Shown: piece by piece, positions 1 through 6,385 of the stretch | Numbering within the stretch: position 1 is the first letter of the stretch | Layout: each line of letters starts with the position of its first letter | Notes under the pieces: generated by a model | The model's input: the letters and a program-made list of their open reading frames with translations, nothing else | The model's database searches: none | What the model was told of the DNA's origin: nothing | Made by a program: the position numbers and the translations under genes | Assembly: GCA_017744755.1 (NCBI GenBank) | Contig: JAGIAU010000126.1 | Span: forward strand, 1-6,385 | Direction: 5' to 3' | Length of the DNA stretch: 6,385 nucleotides | Source of the DNA: Microbacteriaceae bacterium | GTDB taxonomy: Bacteria; Actinomycetota; Actinomycetes; Actinomycetales; Microbacteriaceae

Positions 1-1
1 G

Positions 2-313
2 ACCAAGACGGCCGACTTCGTCGGCAGCGCGGCGCTGGCCGCCGGTCCGCCCCCCGGCGCGCGCGTGCTCGTGGGGCTCACCGCCGAGGGCCGGCGCGCC
101 GCCCGCGCGGGCTACGAGGTCTATGCGGAGGGCGGCATGGAGCCGGCCGGCGTCGTGACCAGCGGCGTGCTGTCGCCGACGCTCGGCCACCCCATCGCGA
201 TGGCCTACGTGGACCCGGCGCTCGCCGTGCCCGGCACCGCCGTCGAGATCGACGTGCGCGGCACGCGCCTCCCGGCGACCGTCGTCCCCCTCCCGTTCTA
301 CTCCCGCTCCTGA
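2..313 (+). CDS. gcvT: Aminomethyltransferase (glycine cleavage T protein), C-terminal part
   Basis: Only the 3' end is present, 103 codons plus TGA; the start lies left of the window. The readable protein opens with KTADFVG and continues with [38 protein letters not shown] and a terminal LPFYSR. This is the typical C-terminal barrel of GcvT, with the conserved VTSG-SPTLG-IAMAYV run and LPFY-R ending. GcvT transfers the methylene carbon from the aminomethyl-lipoyl arm of GcvH to tetrahydrofolate, releasing ammonia, in the cytoplasm. The gene is followed after 43 bases by gcvH and then gcvP on the same strand, so it is the upstream member of a T-H-P operon. Any glycine riboswitch or promoter would be upstream and is not visible. 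The call is secure because both the motifs and the neighbours agree. Confidence 0.95.
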   Translation, partial: TKTADFVGSAALAAGPPPGARVLVGLTAEGRRAARAGYEVYAEGGMEPAGVVTSGVLSPTLGHPIAMAYVDPALAVPGTAVEIDVRGTRLPATVVPLPFYSRS

Positions 314-343
314 CCACCGCCGCCCACGAGGCGTCCACGAAGC

Positions 344-349
344 GAAAGG
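344..349 (+). promoter_or_regulatory. Ribosome binding site of gcvH
   Basis: The purine run GAAAGG ends 7 bases before the ATG at 357 and supports that start for gcvH. It lies in the 43-base gap after the gcvT stop. I see no promoter in this gap, so gcvH is probably read from the gcvT transcript. Confidence 0.5.
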
Positions 350-356
350 CCCGCAC

Positions 357-740
357 ATGGCTGACACGAGCTCCCTCCGCTACACGACCGAGCACGAATG
401 GCTCGCGATCGACGGCGACACGGCGACGGTGGGGATCACGCGCTTCGCCGCCGACGCGCTCGGCGACATCGTCTACATCGACCTGCCGGAGGTCGGCGCG
501 ACCGTCGCGGCCGGCAAGGTCGTCGGCGAGCTCGAGTCGACGAAGTCGGTCGGCGAGCTGTTCGCCCCTCTCGACGGCGAGGTCGTCGAGGTCAACGCCG
601 CCGTCATCGACAGCCCGGAGATCGTCAACGCCGACCCCTTCGACGGCGGCTGGCTCATCAAGGTCCGGTTCGCGGAGCTGCCGGCCGACCTGCTCGACGA
701 GGACGGCTACCAGGCCCTCATCACGGGGCAGGCGGAGTGA
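357..740 (+). CDS. gcvH: Glycine cleavage system H protein (lipoyl carrier)
   Basis: This is a complete 127-residue protein, the usual length for GcvH. It starts close to the conserved N-terminal YTTEHEW segment (residues 9-15), followed by VGIT and [12 protein letters not shown], then the lipoylation loop [12 protein letters not shown]. Lys63 in ESTKS (codon 543-545) is the expected lipoyl attachment site. The following [12 protein letters not shown] is the second strand of the lipoyl hairpin. Residues near [13 protein letters not shown] match the family C-terminal region. GcvH shuttles the aminomethyl group from GcvP to GcvT and is reoxidised by lipoamide dehydrogenase. The ATG at 357 has a plausible ribosome binding site and gives the normal family N-terminus. 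The stop TGA (738-740) shares its A with the gcvP ATG, implying coupled translation. Confidence 0.97.
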   Translation: MADTSSLRYTTEHEWLAIDGDTATVGITRFAADALGDIVYIDLPEVGATVAAGKVVGELESTKSVGELFAPLDGEVVEVNAAVIDSPEIVNADPFDGGWLIKVRFAELPADLLDEDGYQALITGQAE

Positions 741-3700
741 TGGCTGCGCCATTCCGGGAGCGGCACATCGGGGCGACCGGCGCGGACCGCGAGCGGCTGC
801 TCGCCGACGTCGGCTTCGGCTCCCTCGCGGAGCTGATGGATGCCGCGCTGCCGGCCGGCATCCGGGCGCGTTCCGTCGCCTCCCGCATCCCCGAGGCGGC
901 GAGCGAACGCGCCGCGCTCGCCGAGCTCCGCGCCCTCGCGGCGAAGAACGCCGTGCTGCGGCCCATGATCGGCCTCGGCTACTCGGGCACGGTCACGCCC
1001 GCGGTCGTCCAGCGGAACGTCCTGGAGAACCCGTCCTGGTACACCGCGTACACGCCGTACCAGCCGGAGATCTCGCAGGGCCGGCTCGAGGCCCTGCTCG
1101 CGTTCCAGACGGCGGTCGAGGACCTGACCGGCCTCGCCGTCGCGAACGCGTCGATGCTCGACGAGGCGACCGCGGCCGCCGAGGGCATGCTGCTCGCGCG
1201 CCGGGCCTCCAAGGCGGCCTCGCACGTCTTCCTCGTCGACGCGGACGTGCTGCCGCAGACCCGCGCGGTCCTCGACGGCCGCGCCGAGGCGGTCGGCATC
1301 GAGCTCGTCTACCTCGACCTCGCGGCGACCGAGCCGGCCGCGCTGCCGGGCGCGTTCGGCGTCCTCGTGCAGTACCCCGGCGCCTCGGGCCGTCTGTGGG
1401 ACCCGAGTGCCGTCATCGCCGCCGTCCAGGCGGACGGCGGTCTCGTGGTCGTCGCCGCGGACCTCCTCGCCCTCGCGCTCGTCGCCGCGCCGGGCCGCCT
1501 CGGCGCCGACGTCGCGGTCGGCTCGAGCCAGCGCTTCGGCGTGCCGATCGGCTTCGGCGGGCCGCACGCCGGCTACCTCGCGGTGCGCTCCGGCCTCGAG
1601 CGGCAGATCCCCGGCCGGCTCGTCGGCGTCTCCGTCGACGCGGACGGCCGTCCCGCCTACCGGCTCGCGCTGCAGACGCGGGAGCAGCACATCCGGCGCG
1701 AGAAGGCGACCTCGAACATCTGCACCGCGCAGGTGCTGCTCGCCGTCATGGCGGCGATGTACGCGGTCTACCACGGCCCGGAGGGCATTCGGGCGATCGC
1801 GGAGCAGGTCCACCGCGCGGCGAGCGCGTTCGCGGAGGCGGCGGCCGAGGCAGGGCTGGAGGTCGTGCACGAGCACTTCTTCGACACCGTGCAGCTGCGG
1901 GTCGCGGACGCGGACGCCGCGGTCGCCGCGGCGCGTGCGGCGGGCGTGCTCATCCGCCGCGTCTCCGACTCGGTCGTCGGGGTGTCGTTCGGCGAGCCGG
2001 ATGCGGAGGACGCGGAGGAGCTCGTCCCGGCCCTGGTGTCGGCGGTTGCGGGACAGGCCCTTCGACTCGCTGCGCTCGCTCAGGGGACCAGGGCGGACGG
2101 CCCTGGCTCCCCGAGCGAGCGCTACCCTGACTCCCTGAGCGAGCGCAGCGAGTCGAAGGGCGCCACCATCCCGCAGGCCCTCGCCCGCGGCATCGACTAC
2201 CTCGCCCACCCGACCTTCAACACCCACTGCAGCGAGACCTCGATGCTGCGCTACCTGCGGCGCCTCGCGGCGAAGGACTATGCGCTCGACCGCGGCATGA
2301 TCCCGCTCGGTTCCTGCACGATGAAGCTCAACGCGGCGACGGAGATGGCGGCCGTGACGTGGCCGGAGTTCTCCGGGCTGCACCCCTTCGCCCCCGCGGA
2401 GGACGCGGCGGGCTACCTCCGCCTCGTGCGCGACCTCGAGGGCTGGCTCGCGGAGCTCACCGGCTACGACACGGTGAGCCTGCAGCCGAACGCCGGCAGC
2501 CAGGGCGAGCTCGCCGGCCTCCTCGCGATCCGCGGCTACCACCGCTCGCGCGGCGAGGCGGGCCGCGACGTCGTCCTCATCCCGGCGAGCGCGCACGGCA
2601 CGAACGCGGCGTCGGCCGTCCTCGCCGGCATGCGCGTCGTCGTCGTCGCGACCGACCACCACGGCGGCGACATCGACCTCGACGACCTGCGCGCGCAGAT
2701 CGAGGCGCACCGCGACGACCTCGCCGGGATCATGCTCACCTACCCGTCGACGCACGGCGTCTACGAGACGGACATCCGCGAGGTCTGCGAGGCCGTGCAC
2801 GCGGCCGGCGGCCAGGTCTACATCGACGGCGCGAACCTGAACGCCCTCCTCGGCCACGCCCGCTTCGGGGAGATCGGCGGCGACGTCTCGCATCTGAACC
2901 TGCATAAGACGTTCTGCATCCCTCACGGCGGCGGCGGCCCCGGTGTCGGGCCGGTCGCCGCGAAGGCGCATCTCGCGCCGTTCCTGCCCGGGCACCCGAT
3001 GGCGCAGTCGGCAGAACACGCGACGGCGGACGGCGGCTCGATCGCCCACGGCGGCGCCCCGGTCTCCGCCGCGCCGTACGGCTCCCCGTCGATCCTGCCG
3101 ATCGCGTGGGCCTACGTCCGCATGATGGGCGCGGAGGGCCTCGCGGAGGCGACCGCCTCGGCGGTGCTCGCCGCGAACTCGATCGCCGCGCGCCTGCGCG
3201 AGGATTACCCGGTGCTGTACGCCGGTCCCGGCGGCCTCGTCGCGCACGAGTGCATCCTCGACCTCCGGCCGCTCAAGGAGGCGACGGGGGTGACCGTCGA
3301 CGACGTCGCGAAGCGGCTCGTGGACTACGGCTTCCACGCGCCGACGATGTCGTTCCCGGTGCCGGGCACGCTCATGGTCGAGCCGACCGAGTCGGAGGAT
3401 GCGGCGGAGCTCGACCGCTTCGTCACGGCGATGCGCGCGATCCGCGCCGAGGCGGACGCCGTCGCGGCCGGTCGCTGGCCCGCCGACGACAACCCGCTCG
3501 TGAACGCCCCCCACCCGGCGCACTCGGTCGTCGCCGCCGACTGGGCGCACCCGTACACGCGCGAGGAGGCCGTCTACCCGGTGCCGGGCGTGGCGGAGGA
3601 CAAGTACTGGACCCCGGTCCGCCGCATCGACAACGCCTACGGCGACCGGAACCTGCTCTGCTCCTGCCCGCCCGTGGAGGCCTTCGCGGGCGTCGACTGA
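740..3700 (+). CDS. gcvP: Glycine dehydrogenase (aminomethyl-transferring), P protein
   Basis: This is a complete 986-residue GcvP, the PLP enzyme that decarboxylates glycine and loads the lipoyl arm of GcvH. The start is the ATG overlapping the gcvH stop by one base; it gives [11 protein letters not shown], the family N-terminus. The open frame extends much further upstream, but only antisense to sense within gcvH. A GTG at 737 is an adjacent alternative. The N-terminal half shows [12 protein letters not shown] and GFGGPHAGY (residues 271-279). The C-terminal half shows [12 protein letters not shown] (from 520), [13 protein letters not shown] (from 614), [22 protein letters not shown], and HLNLHKTF with the PLP lysine at Lys723 (codon 2906-2908), followed by a Gly-rich loop. 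Residues 440-474 are encoded by a palindromic repeat element lying between the halves. Without them the length is 951, close to the 957 of E. coli. All catalytic motifs are intact, so the enzyme is probably active. Confidence 0.97.
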   Translation: MAAPFRERHIGATGADRERLLADVGFGSLAELMDAALPAGIRARSVASRIPEAASERAALAELRALAAKNAVLRPMIGLGYSGTVTPAVVQRNVLENPSWYTAYTPYQPEISQGRLEALLAFQTAVEDLTGLAVANASMLDEATAAAEGMLLARRASKAASHVFLVDADVLPQTRAVLDGRAEAVGIELVYLDLAATEPAALPGAFGVLVQYPGASGRLWDPSAVIAAVQADGGLVVVAADLLALALVAAPGRLGADVAVGSSQRFGVPIGFGGPHAGYLAVRSGLERQIPGRLVGVSVDADGRPAYRLALQTREQHIRREKATSNICTAQVLLAVMAAMYAVYHGPEGIRAIAEQVHRAASAFAEAAAEAGLEVVHEHFFDTVQLRVADADAAVAAARAAGVLIRRVSDSVVGVSFGEPDAEDAEELVPALVSAVAGQALRLAALAQGTRADGPGSPSERYPDSLSERSESKGATIPQALARGIDYLAHPTFNTHCSETSMLRYLRRLAAKDYALDRGMIPLGSCTMKLNAATEMAAVTWPEFSGLHPFAPAEDAAGYLRLVRDLEGWLAELTGYDTVSLQPNAGSQGELAGLLAIRGYHRSRGEAGRDVVLIPASAHGTNAASAVLAGMRVVVVATDHHGGDIDLDDLRAQIEAHRDDLAGIMLTYPSTHGVYETDIREVCEAVHAAGGQVYIDGANLNALLGHARFGEIGGDVSHLNLHKTFCIPHGGGGPGVGPVAAKAHLAPFLPGHPMAQSAEHATADGGSIAHGGAPVSAAPYGSPSILPIAWAYVRMMGAEGLAEATASAVLAANSIAARLREDYPVLYAGPGGLVAHECILDLRPLKEATGVTVDDVAKRLVDYGFHAPTMSFPVPGTLMVEPTESEDAAELDRFVTAMRAIRAEADAVAAGRWPADDNPLVNAPHPAHSVVAADWAHPYTREEAVYPVPGVAEDKYWTPVRRIDNAYGDRNLLCSCPPVEAFAGVD
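2057..2161. repeat. REP/MITE-like palindromic element, in frame inside gcvP
   Basis: The arms 2057-2085 and 2133-2161 are perfect reverse complements over 29 bases; the left arm begins GCCCTTCGACTCGCTGCGCT. A 47-base centre (2086-2132) separates them. The element is 105 bases, exactly 35 codons, and begins on a codon boundary, so gcvP stays open. It encodes an LRLAALAQG peptide on the left arm and LSERSESKG on the right arm. Because the element is palindromic, the opposite strand would encode the same two peptides. The centre holds a second stem, 2088-2094 with 2100-2106, and a partial third copy of the arm sequence at 2113-2122. From memory, palindromes of this kind are common between genes in high-GC actinobacteria. 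I see no target-site duplication and no transposase. Confidence 0.85.
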
Positions 3701-3733
3701 GCAGGGGCTGCCGAGGGCGCCGTCCTTCGAAGA

Positions 3734-3765
3734 CTGTGCCGACTACCTTTTCGTAGTCGGCATAG
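3734..3765. repeat. Palindrome in the gcvP/mrr convergent gap: terminator or recombinase site
   Basis: TGCCGACTAC (3737-3746) and GTAGTCGGCA (3753-3762) form a perfect 10-bp stem around a CTTTTC spacer. The pairing extends to 13 bp (3734-3765) with one G-T pair. It sits 33 bases after the gcvP stop, in the gap between convergent gcvP and mrr, so a bidirectional transcription terminator is the plain reading. No T-run follows on either strand, which weakens a classical intrinsic terminator. The two inverted arms with a 6-base spacer also resemble a tyrosine recombinase core site, and a related arm follows at 3769-3780. The structure is directly visible; its role is undecided. Confidence 0.6.
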
Positions 3766-3804
3766 CGCCTATGTTGACCATGGCTTGGCATGTGATGCTG
3801 GCAG

Positions 3805-3821
3805 GCTCGCGGCGCGCGAGC
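3805..3821. terminator. Short GC-rich hairpin beyond the mrr 3' end
   Basis: GCTCGCG (3805-3811) and CGCGAGC (3815-3821) make a 7-bp stem with a 3-base loop, 32 bases beyond the mrr stop. There is no T-run after it on the - strand, so it could be a weak factor-independent terminator for mrr, or a chance GC-rich palindrome. Confidence 0.3.
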
Positions 3822-3853
3822 GAAGCCACGTCTGGCAACAGAATTGTTCGTGC

Positions 3854-4780
3854 TCAGATCTCCCGGAAGAATCCGGACGAAACGGTGACCTGTTCGACCA
3901 GTTCTGAGGTCACGCCCAGGCGGAAGCTCTTCAGGAGGTCGCAGAGCCGGTCGCCGTCGATGAGATCGATCGGCGTAGCGCCGGCCCGGTTTGCCTCCTC
4001 CCGAGCAGCACTCGTGAACGCACCTGTTGTGATGAGCAGCCCCTTCTCCCCCCGACCCTGCATCGCGCCGCGGAAATCCCGAACCGCTCCAGCTCCGACA
4101 CTGCCGGAGTACCGCTTGCACTGGAAATAAACCGGGAATGTGAGCAGCCCGAGTCGATACACGCCGACACCGTCGATCCCTTGGTCACCGGTTCCGCCGG
4201 TCACCTCTACGGACTCAAAGTCCGCCTCGCGAAGCAGACGCTGTGTCAGGCGCTCGAACTGGGCAGGGCTGAAGTTCGACGAAGTGAGGGTCGCAATCAA
4301 CCTTTGCTTCCAGGAGGCCCCGGTCAGTTCAGTCGGCTCCTCAAGGTCCTCCTCCGCCTCTTCCCCCTGTTCCGCCTCCGTGCTCGAGCGTTCCTGGTCG
4401 ATGGATCGAATCGCGCGCGCCTCAGCTGCTTCGCGCACCTTCGCGGCGCGAAGGCGGCGCAGCGCTTCTTCACGGTCGGCATCAGTTGCTGCACCGTCTT
4501 CCAAGAAGCGATCGCCAGCCTCGGTGAGCGACCAGACTCCTCGCTCGGAGTTGGTGACAAATCCGAAGTACTTCAGATACGTCCTAGCCCAGGCAATGCG
4601 GTAACCGATCTTCGACTCCGGACCGCCCCGGTGGAGGACTGACTGCTGTTCCTCGCTGAAGGCTTCAAGCTGAATCACCTTCTCGACGATTTCAGAGATG
4701 GATCCGCTTCCGCCGAGGGCGCGAAGCGCTCGCATCGTAGGGAGGAAAAGCTCAGAGTACTTGGGGACTTCGATCGGCAC
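3854..4780 (-). CDS. mrr: Mrr-type restriction endonuclease (type IV, modified DNA)
   Basis: The protein is 308 residues from the GTG at 4780; E. coli Mrr has 304. It begins with an N-terminal winged-helix Mrr_N-like region (about residues 1-95; VPKYSELFLPTMRAL near the start, RGVWSLTEAG at about 81-90). A charged, acidic linker follows (about 131-150). The C-terminal PD-(D/E)XK nuclease domain shows FERLTQRLL, then GGTGDQGIDG with the likely catalytic Asp203, and YFQCKR with Gln220 and Lys222 of the QxK variant. LLITTGAFTSAA and a LIDGDRLCDLL segment close the domain. Mrr proteins cut foreign or self DNA carrying certain methylation patterns; no methyltransferase gene is near, which fits a solitary type IV enzyme. 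An in-frame GTG at 4816 would add 12 residues with no family resemblance; neither start has a strong ribosome binding site. GC content is visibly lower than in flanking genes, with codons such as TTT, AGG and TAT, suggesting transfer. Confidence 0.88.
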   Translation of the reverse strand: MPIEVPKYSELFLPTMRALRALGGSGSISEIVEKVIQLEAFSEEQQSVLHRGGPESKIGYRIAWARTYLKYFGFVTNSERGVWSLTEAGDRFLEDGAATDADREEALRRLRAAKVREAAEARAIRSIDQERSSTEAEQGEEAEEDLEEPTELTGASWKQRLIATLTSSNFSPAQFERLTQRLLREADFESVEVTGGTGDQGIDGVGVYRLGLLTFPVYFQCKRYSGSVGAGAVRDFRGAMQGRGEKGLLITTGAFTSAAREEANRAGATPIDLIDGDRLCDLLKSFRLGVTSELVEQVTVSSGFFREI

Positions 4781-4841
4781 GTGGACACTCTGCCAGCCGC
4801 AGCGTCCTGATTCCACGCGCCCGGGTCAGCGCGTTCCTCCG

Positions 4842-5201
4842 CTACGCGGTGCGAGCGGGCTCGCGGAGGATCTTGTCCATCTTGCGGCCCTTGGCGAGCT
4901 CGTCGACGAGCTTGTCCAGGTAGCGGATGCGCTGCATGAGCGGGTCCTCGATCTCCTCGACGCGCATGCCGCAGATGACGCCCGTGATGAGCGAGGCGTT
5001 CGGATGCAGGGTCGCGTCGGCGAAGAACTCCTCGAGCGTCGAGCCGTCGCGCAGGTGCGCGCGGAGCTGCTCCTCGTCGAAGCCGGTGAGCCACTCGATG
5101 ACCTCGTCGAGCTCCTCGGTCGTCCGGCCCTTCCGCTCCACCTTCTGCACGTAGAGCGGGTAGATCCTCGCCAGGGGGTAGCCGAAGACGCGCGCGTTCA
5201 T
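4842..5201 (-). CDS. DUF2200 family protein
   Basis: This complete 119-residue protein matches my memory of the DUF2200 family in length and in its conserved features. These are an N-terminal RIYPLYVQKVERKGRT, a helical EVIEWLTGF segment, and a C-terminal GVICGMRVEEIEDPLMQ followed by IRYLDKLVDELAKG. It has no signal peptide or membrane segment, so it is probably a small cytoplasmic protein. Its biochemical function is unknown to me. The ATG (5201-5199) overlaps the stop of the upstream peroxidase gene as ATGA, a 4-base overlap. A GGAG lies 13 bases before the ATG, rather far, so translation is probably coupled to the upstream gene. Base composition is like the core genes, unlike the following mrr. 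Its stop TAG lies 61 bases before the chosen mrr start. Confidence 0.87.
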   Translation of the reverse strand: MNARVFGYPLARIYPLYVQKVERKGRTTEELDEVIEWLTGFDEEQLRAHLRDGSTLEEFFADATLHPNASLITGVICGMRVEEIEDPLMQRIRYLDKLVDELAKGRKMDKILREPARTA

Positions 5202-6385
5202 GCGAACAGTGTCGCTCCGACGTAGCCGCCCTCGGTAGCCCCCGGCGGGATCGCCCAGATGCCCGAGCCGACGTGCTTGATGTACTCGTTGAGCAGGTCG
5301 CGCGCGAGGCTGCGCTGCACGGTGATGAACTGCTCCGGCGAGCGCTGGAAGGCGATGAAGAACAGGCCGGCGTCGAGCCGGCCGAGCTCGTCGTTGCCGT
5401 CGACGAAGTTGTAGCCACGGCGCAGGAGCGCGGCGCCGCCGTTGTGGTCCGGATGCGCGAGGCGGAGGTGCGAGTCCTCGGCGATGACGGGCTGACCGTT
5501 CGCGGCGAGCTCCGCGAAGTCCGGCTCGGTGAACTCGGTGCCGCCGGACAGCGGCGCGCCCTCGCCCTTGTCCCGTCCGATGATCGTCTCCTGCTCGCCG
5601 AGCTGGGCGCGGTCCCAGGACTCGATGAGCATGCGGATGCGGCGCGCGACGAGGTAGGAGCCGCCCGCGAGCCAGTCCGCGCCGGGATCGTCGCCCGCCT
5701 CGACCCAGACCTGCGCGGCGGTCGACGGCTCCTCCGCCTTCAGGTTCCGCGTGCCGTCCTTGAAGCCCATGAGGTTGCGAGCCGTCACCTGCGCGGTCGA
5801 CGTGGAGGACGTCCTCCCGAATCCGAGCTGCGACCAGCGCAGCGGGGCGCGGCCGAAGGCGATGCGGGAGAGGTTCCGGATGGCGTGCACGGCGACCTGC
5901 GGGTCGTCGGCGCAGGCCTGGATGCAGAGGTCGCCGCCGGAGCGCGCGGCGTCGAGCGCATCGCCGGAGAAGCGGGGGAGCGGCTGCAGGAGTGCCGGCC
6001 GGCGCGCGGCGATCCCGAAGCGGTCGCCGTGCTCCGGGTGGTCGAAGAGCGAGGGGCCGAAGCCGATCGTGATGGTCAGGCCCGAGGCGGGGAGGCCGAG
6101 CGCCTCGCCCGTGTCGTCCGGCGGCAGATCGAGCGCGCCGACCGCGCCGTCGCCGACCTCGCGGCCCTGCGTCATCTCGGCGGCGGCGACCGTCCAGTCC
6201 TGCAGCAGCTCGATGAGATCCTCGCGCGTCGCATCGGCGGCGAGGTCGAAGGCGGCGAAGTGCAGCCGATCCTGCACGGGGGTGAGGATGCCCGCCTGAT
6301 GCCCGTCGACGCGCTCCGCGTAGAACGGGTAGGTCGCGCGGGAGCCGCCGGCGGCCGGGCGTCCGGCCGCCGCGACGGCGATGCC
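5198..6385 (-). CDS. efeB: Dyp-type haem peroxidase / deferrochelatase (EfeB-like), start cut off
   Basis: 395 codons plus TGA are visible; the 5' end runs past the right edge. The readable part opens GIAVAAAG, possibly the end of a Tat signal, then YPFYAERVDGHQAGILTPVQDRLHF, the usual beginning of the mature EfeB/Dyp fold. Key residues (numbered in the visible fragment) are the distal GFKDG motif with Asp210 (codon 5758-5756), the likely proximal haem ligand His306 in EDSHLRLAHP (codon 5470-5468), and the distal arginine in LLRRGYNF (322 or 323). The ending GLFFIAFQRSPEQFITVQRSL is typical. EfeB proteins are usually exported by the Tat pathway and use haem with peroxide; in EfeUOB they serve iron uptake, or iron release from haem as proposed for E. 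coli. efeO and efeU would be expected to the right, outside the window. The start at 6277 is not real, since homology continues upstream. The stop overlaps the DUF2200 start. Confidence 0.93.
   Translation of the reverse strand, partial: GIAVAAAGRPAAGGSRATYPFYAERVDGHQAGILTPVQDRLHFAAFDLAADATREDLIELLQDWTVAAAEMTQGREVGDGAVGALDLPPDDTGEALGLPASGLTITIGFGPSLFDHPEHGDRFGIAARRPALLQPLPRFSGDALDAARSGGDLCIQACADDPQVAVHAIRNLSRIAFGRAPLRWSQLGFGRTSSTSTAQVTARNLMGFKDGTRNLKAEEPSTAAQVWVEAGDDPGADWLAGGSYLVARRIRMLIESWDRAQLGEQETIIGRDKGEGAPLSGGTEFTEPDFAELAANGQPVIAEDSHLRLAHPDHNGGAALLRRGYNFVDGNDELGRLDAGLFFIAFQRSPEQFITVQRSLARDLLNEYIKHVGSGIWAIPPGATEGGYVGATLFA

Noticed and set aside
398..739. Upstream extension of the gcvP frame through gcvH
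   Set aside because: The extra residues are an Arg/Gly-rich out-of-frame reading of gcvH and have no GcvP resemblance; the true start is the ATG at 740.
2041..2165. A frameshift or pseudogene in gcvP at the odd Ser/Arg-rich stretch
   Set aside because: The frame is open on both sides, the inserted length is divisible by three, and the downstream catalytic motifs including the PLP lysine are intact.
707..3550. A 947-codon open frame on the - strand across gcvP
   Set aside because: It is antisense to a secure gcvP with all its motifs. The translation is a low-complexity Arg/Ala/Val/Asp mix typical of a shadow frame in GC-rich DNA.
3771..3800. TTGACC at 3774-3779 as a promoter -35 box
   Set aside because: No convincing -10 box follows at 16-18 bases, and no + strand gene starts downstream; the sequence is better explained as part of the arm cluster.
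4140..4642. Open frames on the + strand across mrr
   Set aside because: They are opposite a recognisable Mrr domain protein and show Ser/Arg-rich composition without any family motif.
5751..6299. A 182-codon + strand open frame over the peroxidase gene
   Set aside because: It is antisense to the conserved GFKDG region and the N-terminal part of the Dyp domain, and is Ser/Arg/Pro-rich.

Overview
The window looks like chromosomal DNA from a high-GC Gram-positive bacterium. The core genes are strongly G/C-rich with a C or G in nearly every third codon position, and their style fits Actinobacteria, perhaps Microbacteriaceae. The genus-level guess is inference from base composition and protein style only.

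Left part (1-3700, + strand): the glycine cleavage operon in the order gcvT (3' end only), gcvH, gcvP. GcvP decarboxylates glycine and loads the aminomethyl group on the lipoyl arm of GcvH; GcvT passes the one-carbon unit to tetrahydrofolate and releases ammonia. Lipoamide dehydrogenase is not in the window. gcvH and gcvP overlap by one base. The notable feature is a 105-bp palindromic element (2057-2161) lying in frame inside gcvP. It encodes 35 residues exactly at the junction between the two aminotransferase-like halves.

Middle (3701-3853): a short convergent intergenic region with a near-perfect palindrome and related arms nearby. It is followed on the - strand by an Mrr-type restriction endonuclease gene (3854-4780) whose lower GC and looser codon use suggest acquisition by transfer.

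Right part (4842-6385, - strand): a DUF2200 gene whose start overlaps by 4 bases the stop of a Dyp-type haem peroxidase gene (EfeB-like). The peroxidase gene runs off the right edge. These two look co-transcribed, with mrr downstream in the same direction.

I see no tRNA, rRNA, CRISPR array, transposase or integrase gene here, and no clearly new multi-gene system. The strongest unusual signals are the repeat domesticated as a protein linker in gcvP, and the palindrome cluster at the edge of the mrr island.
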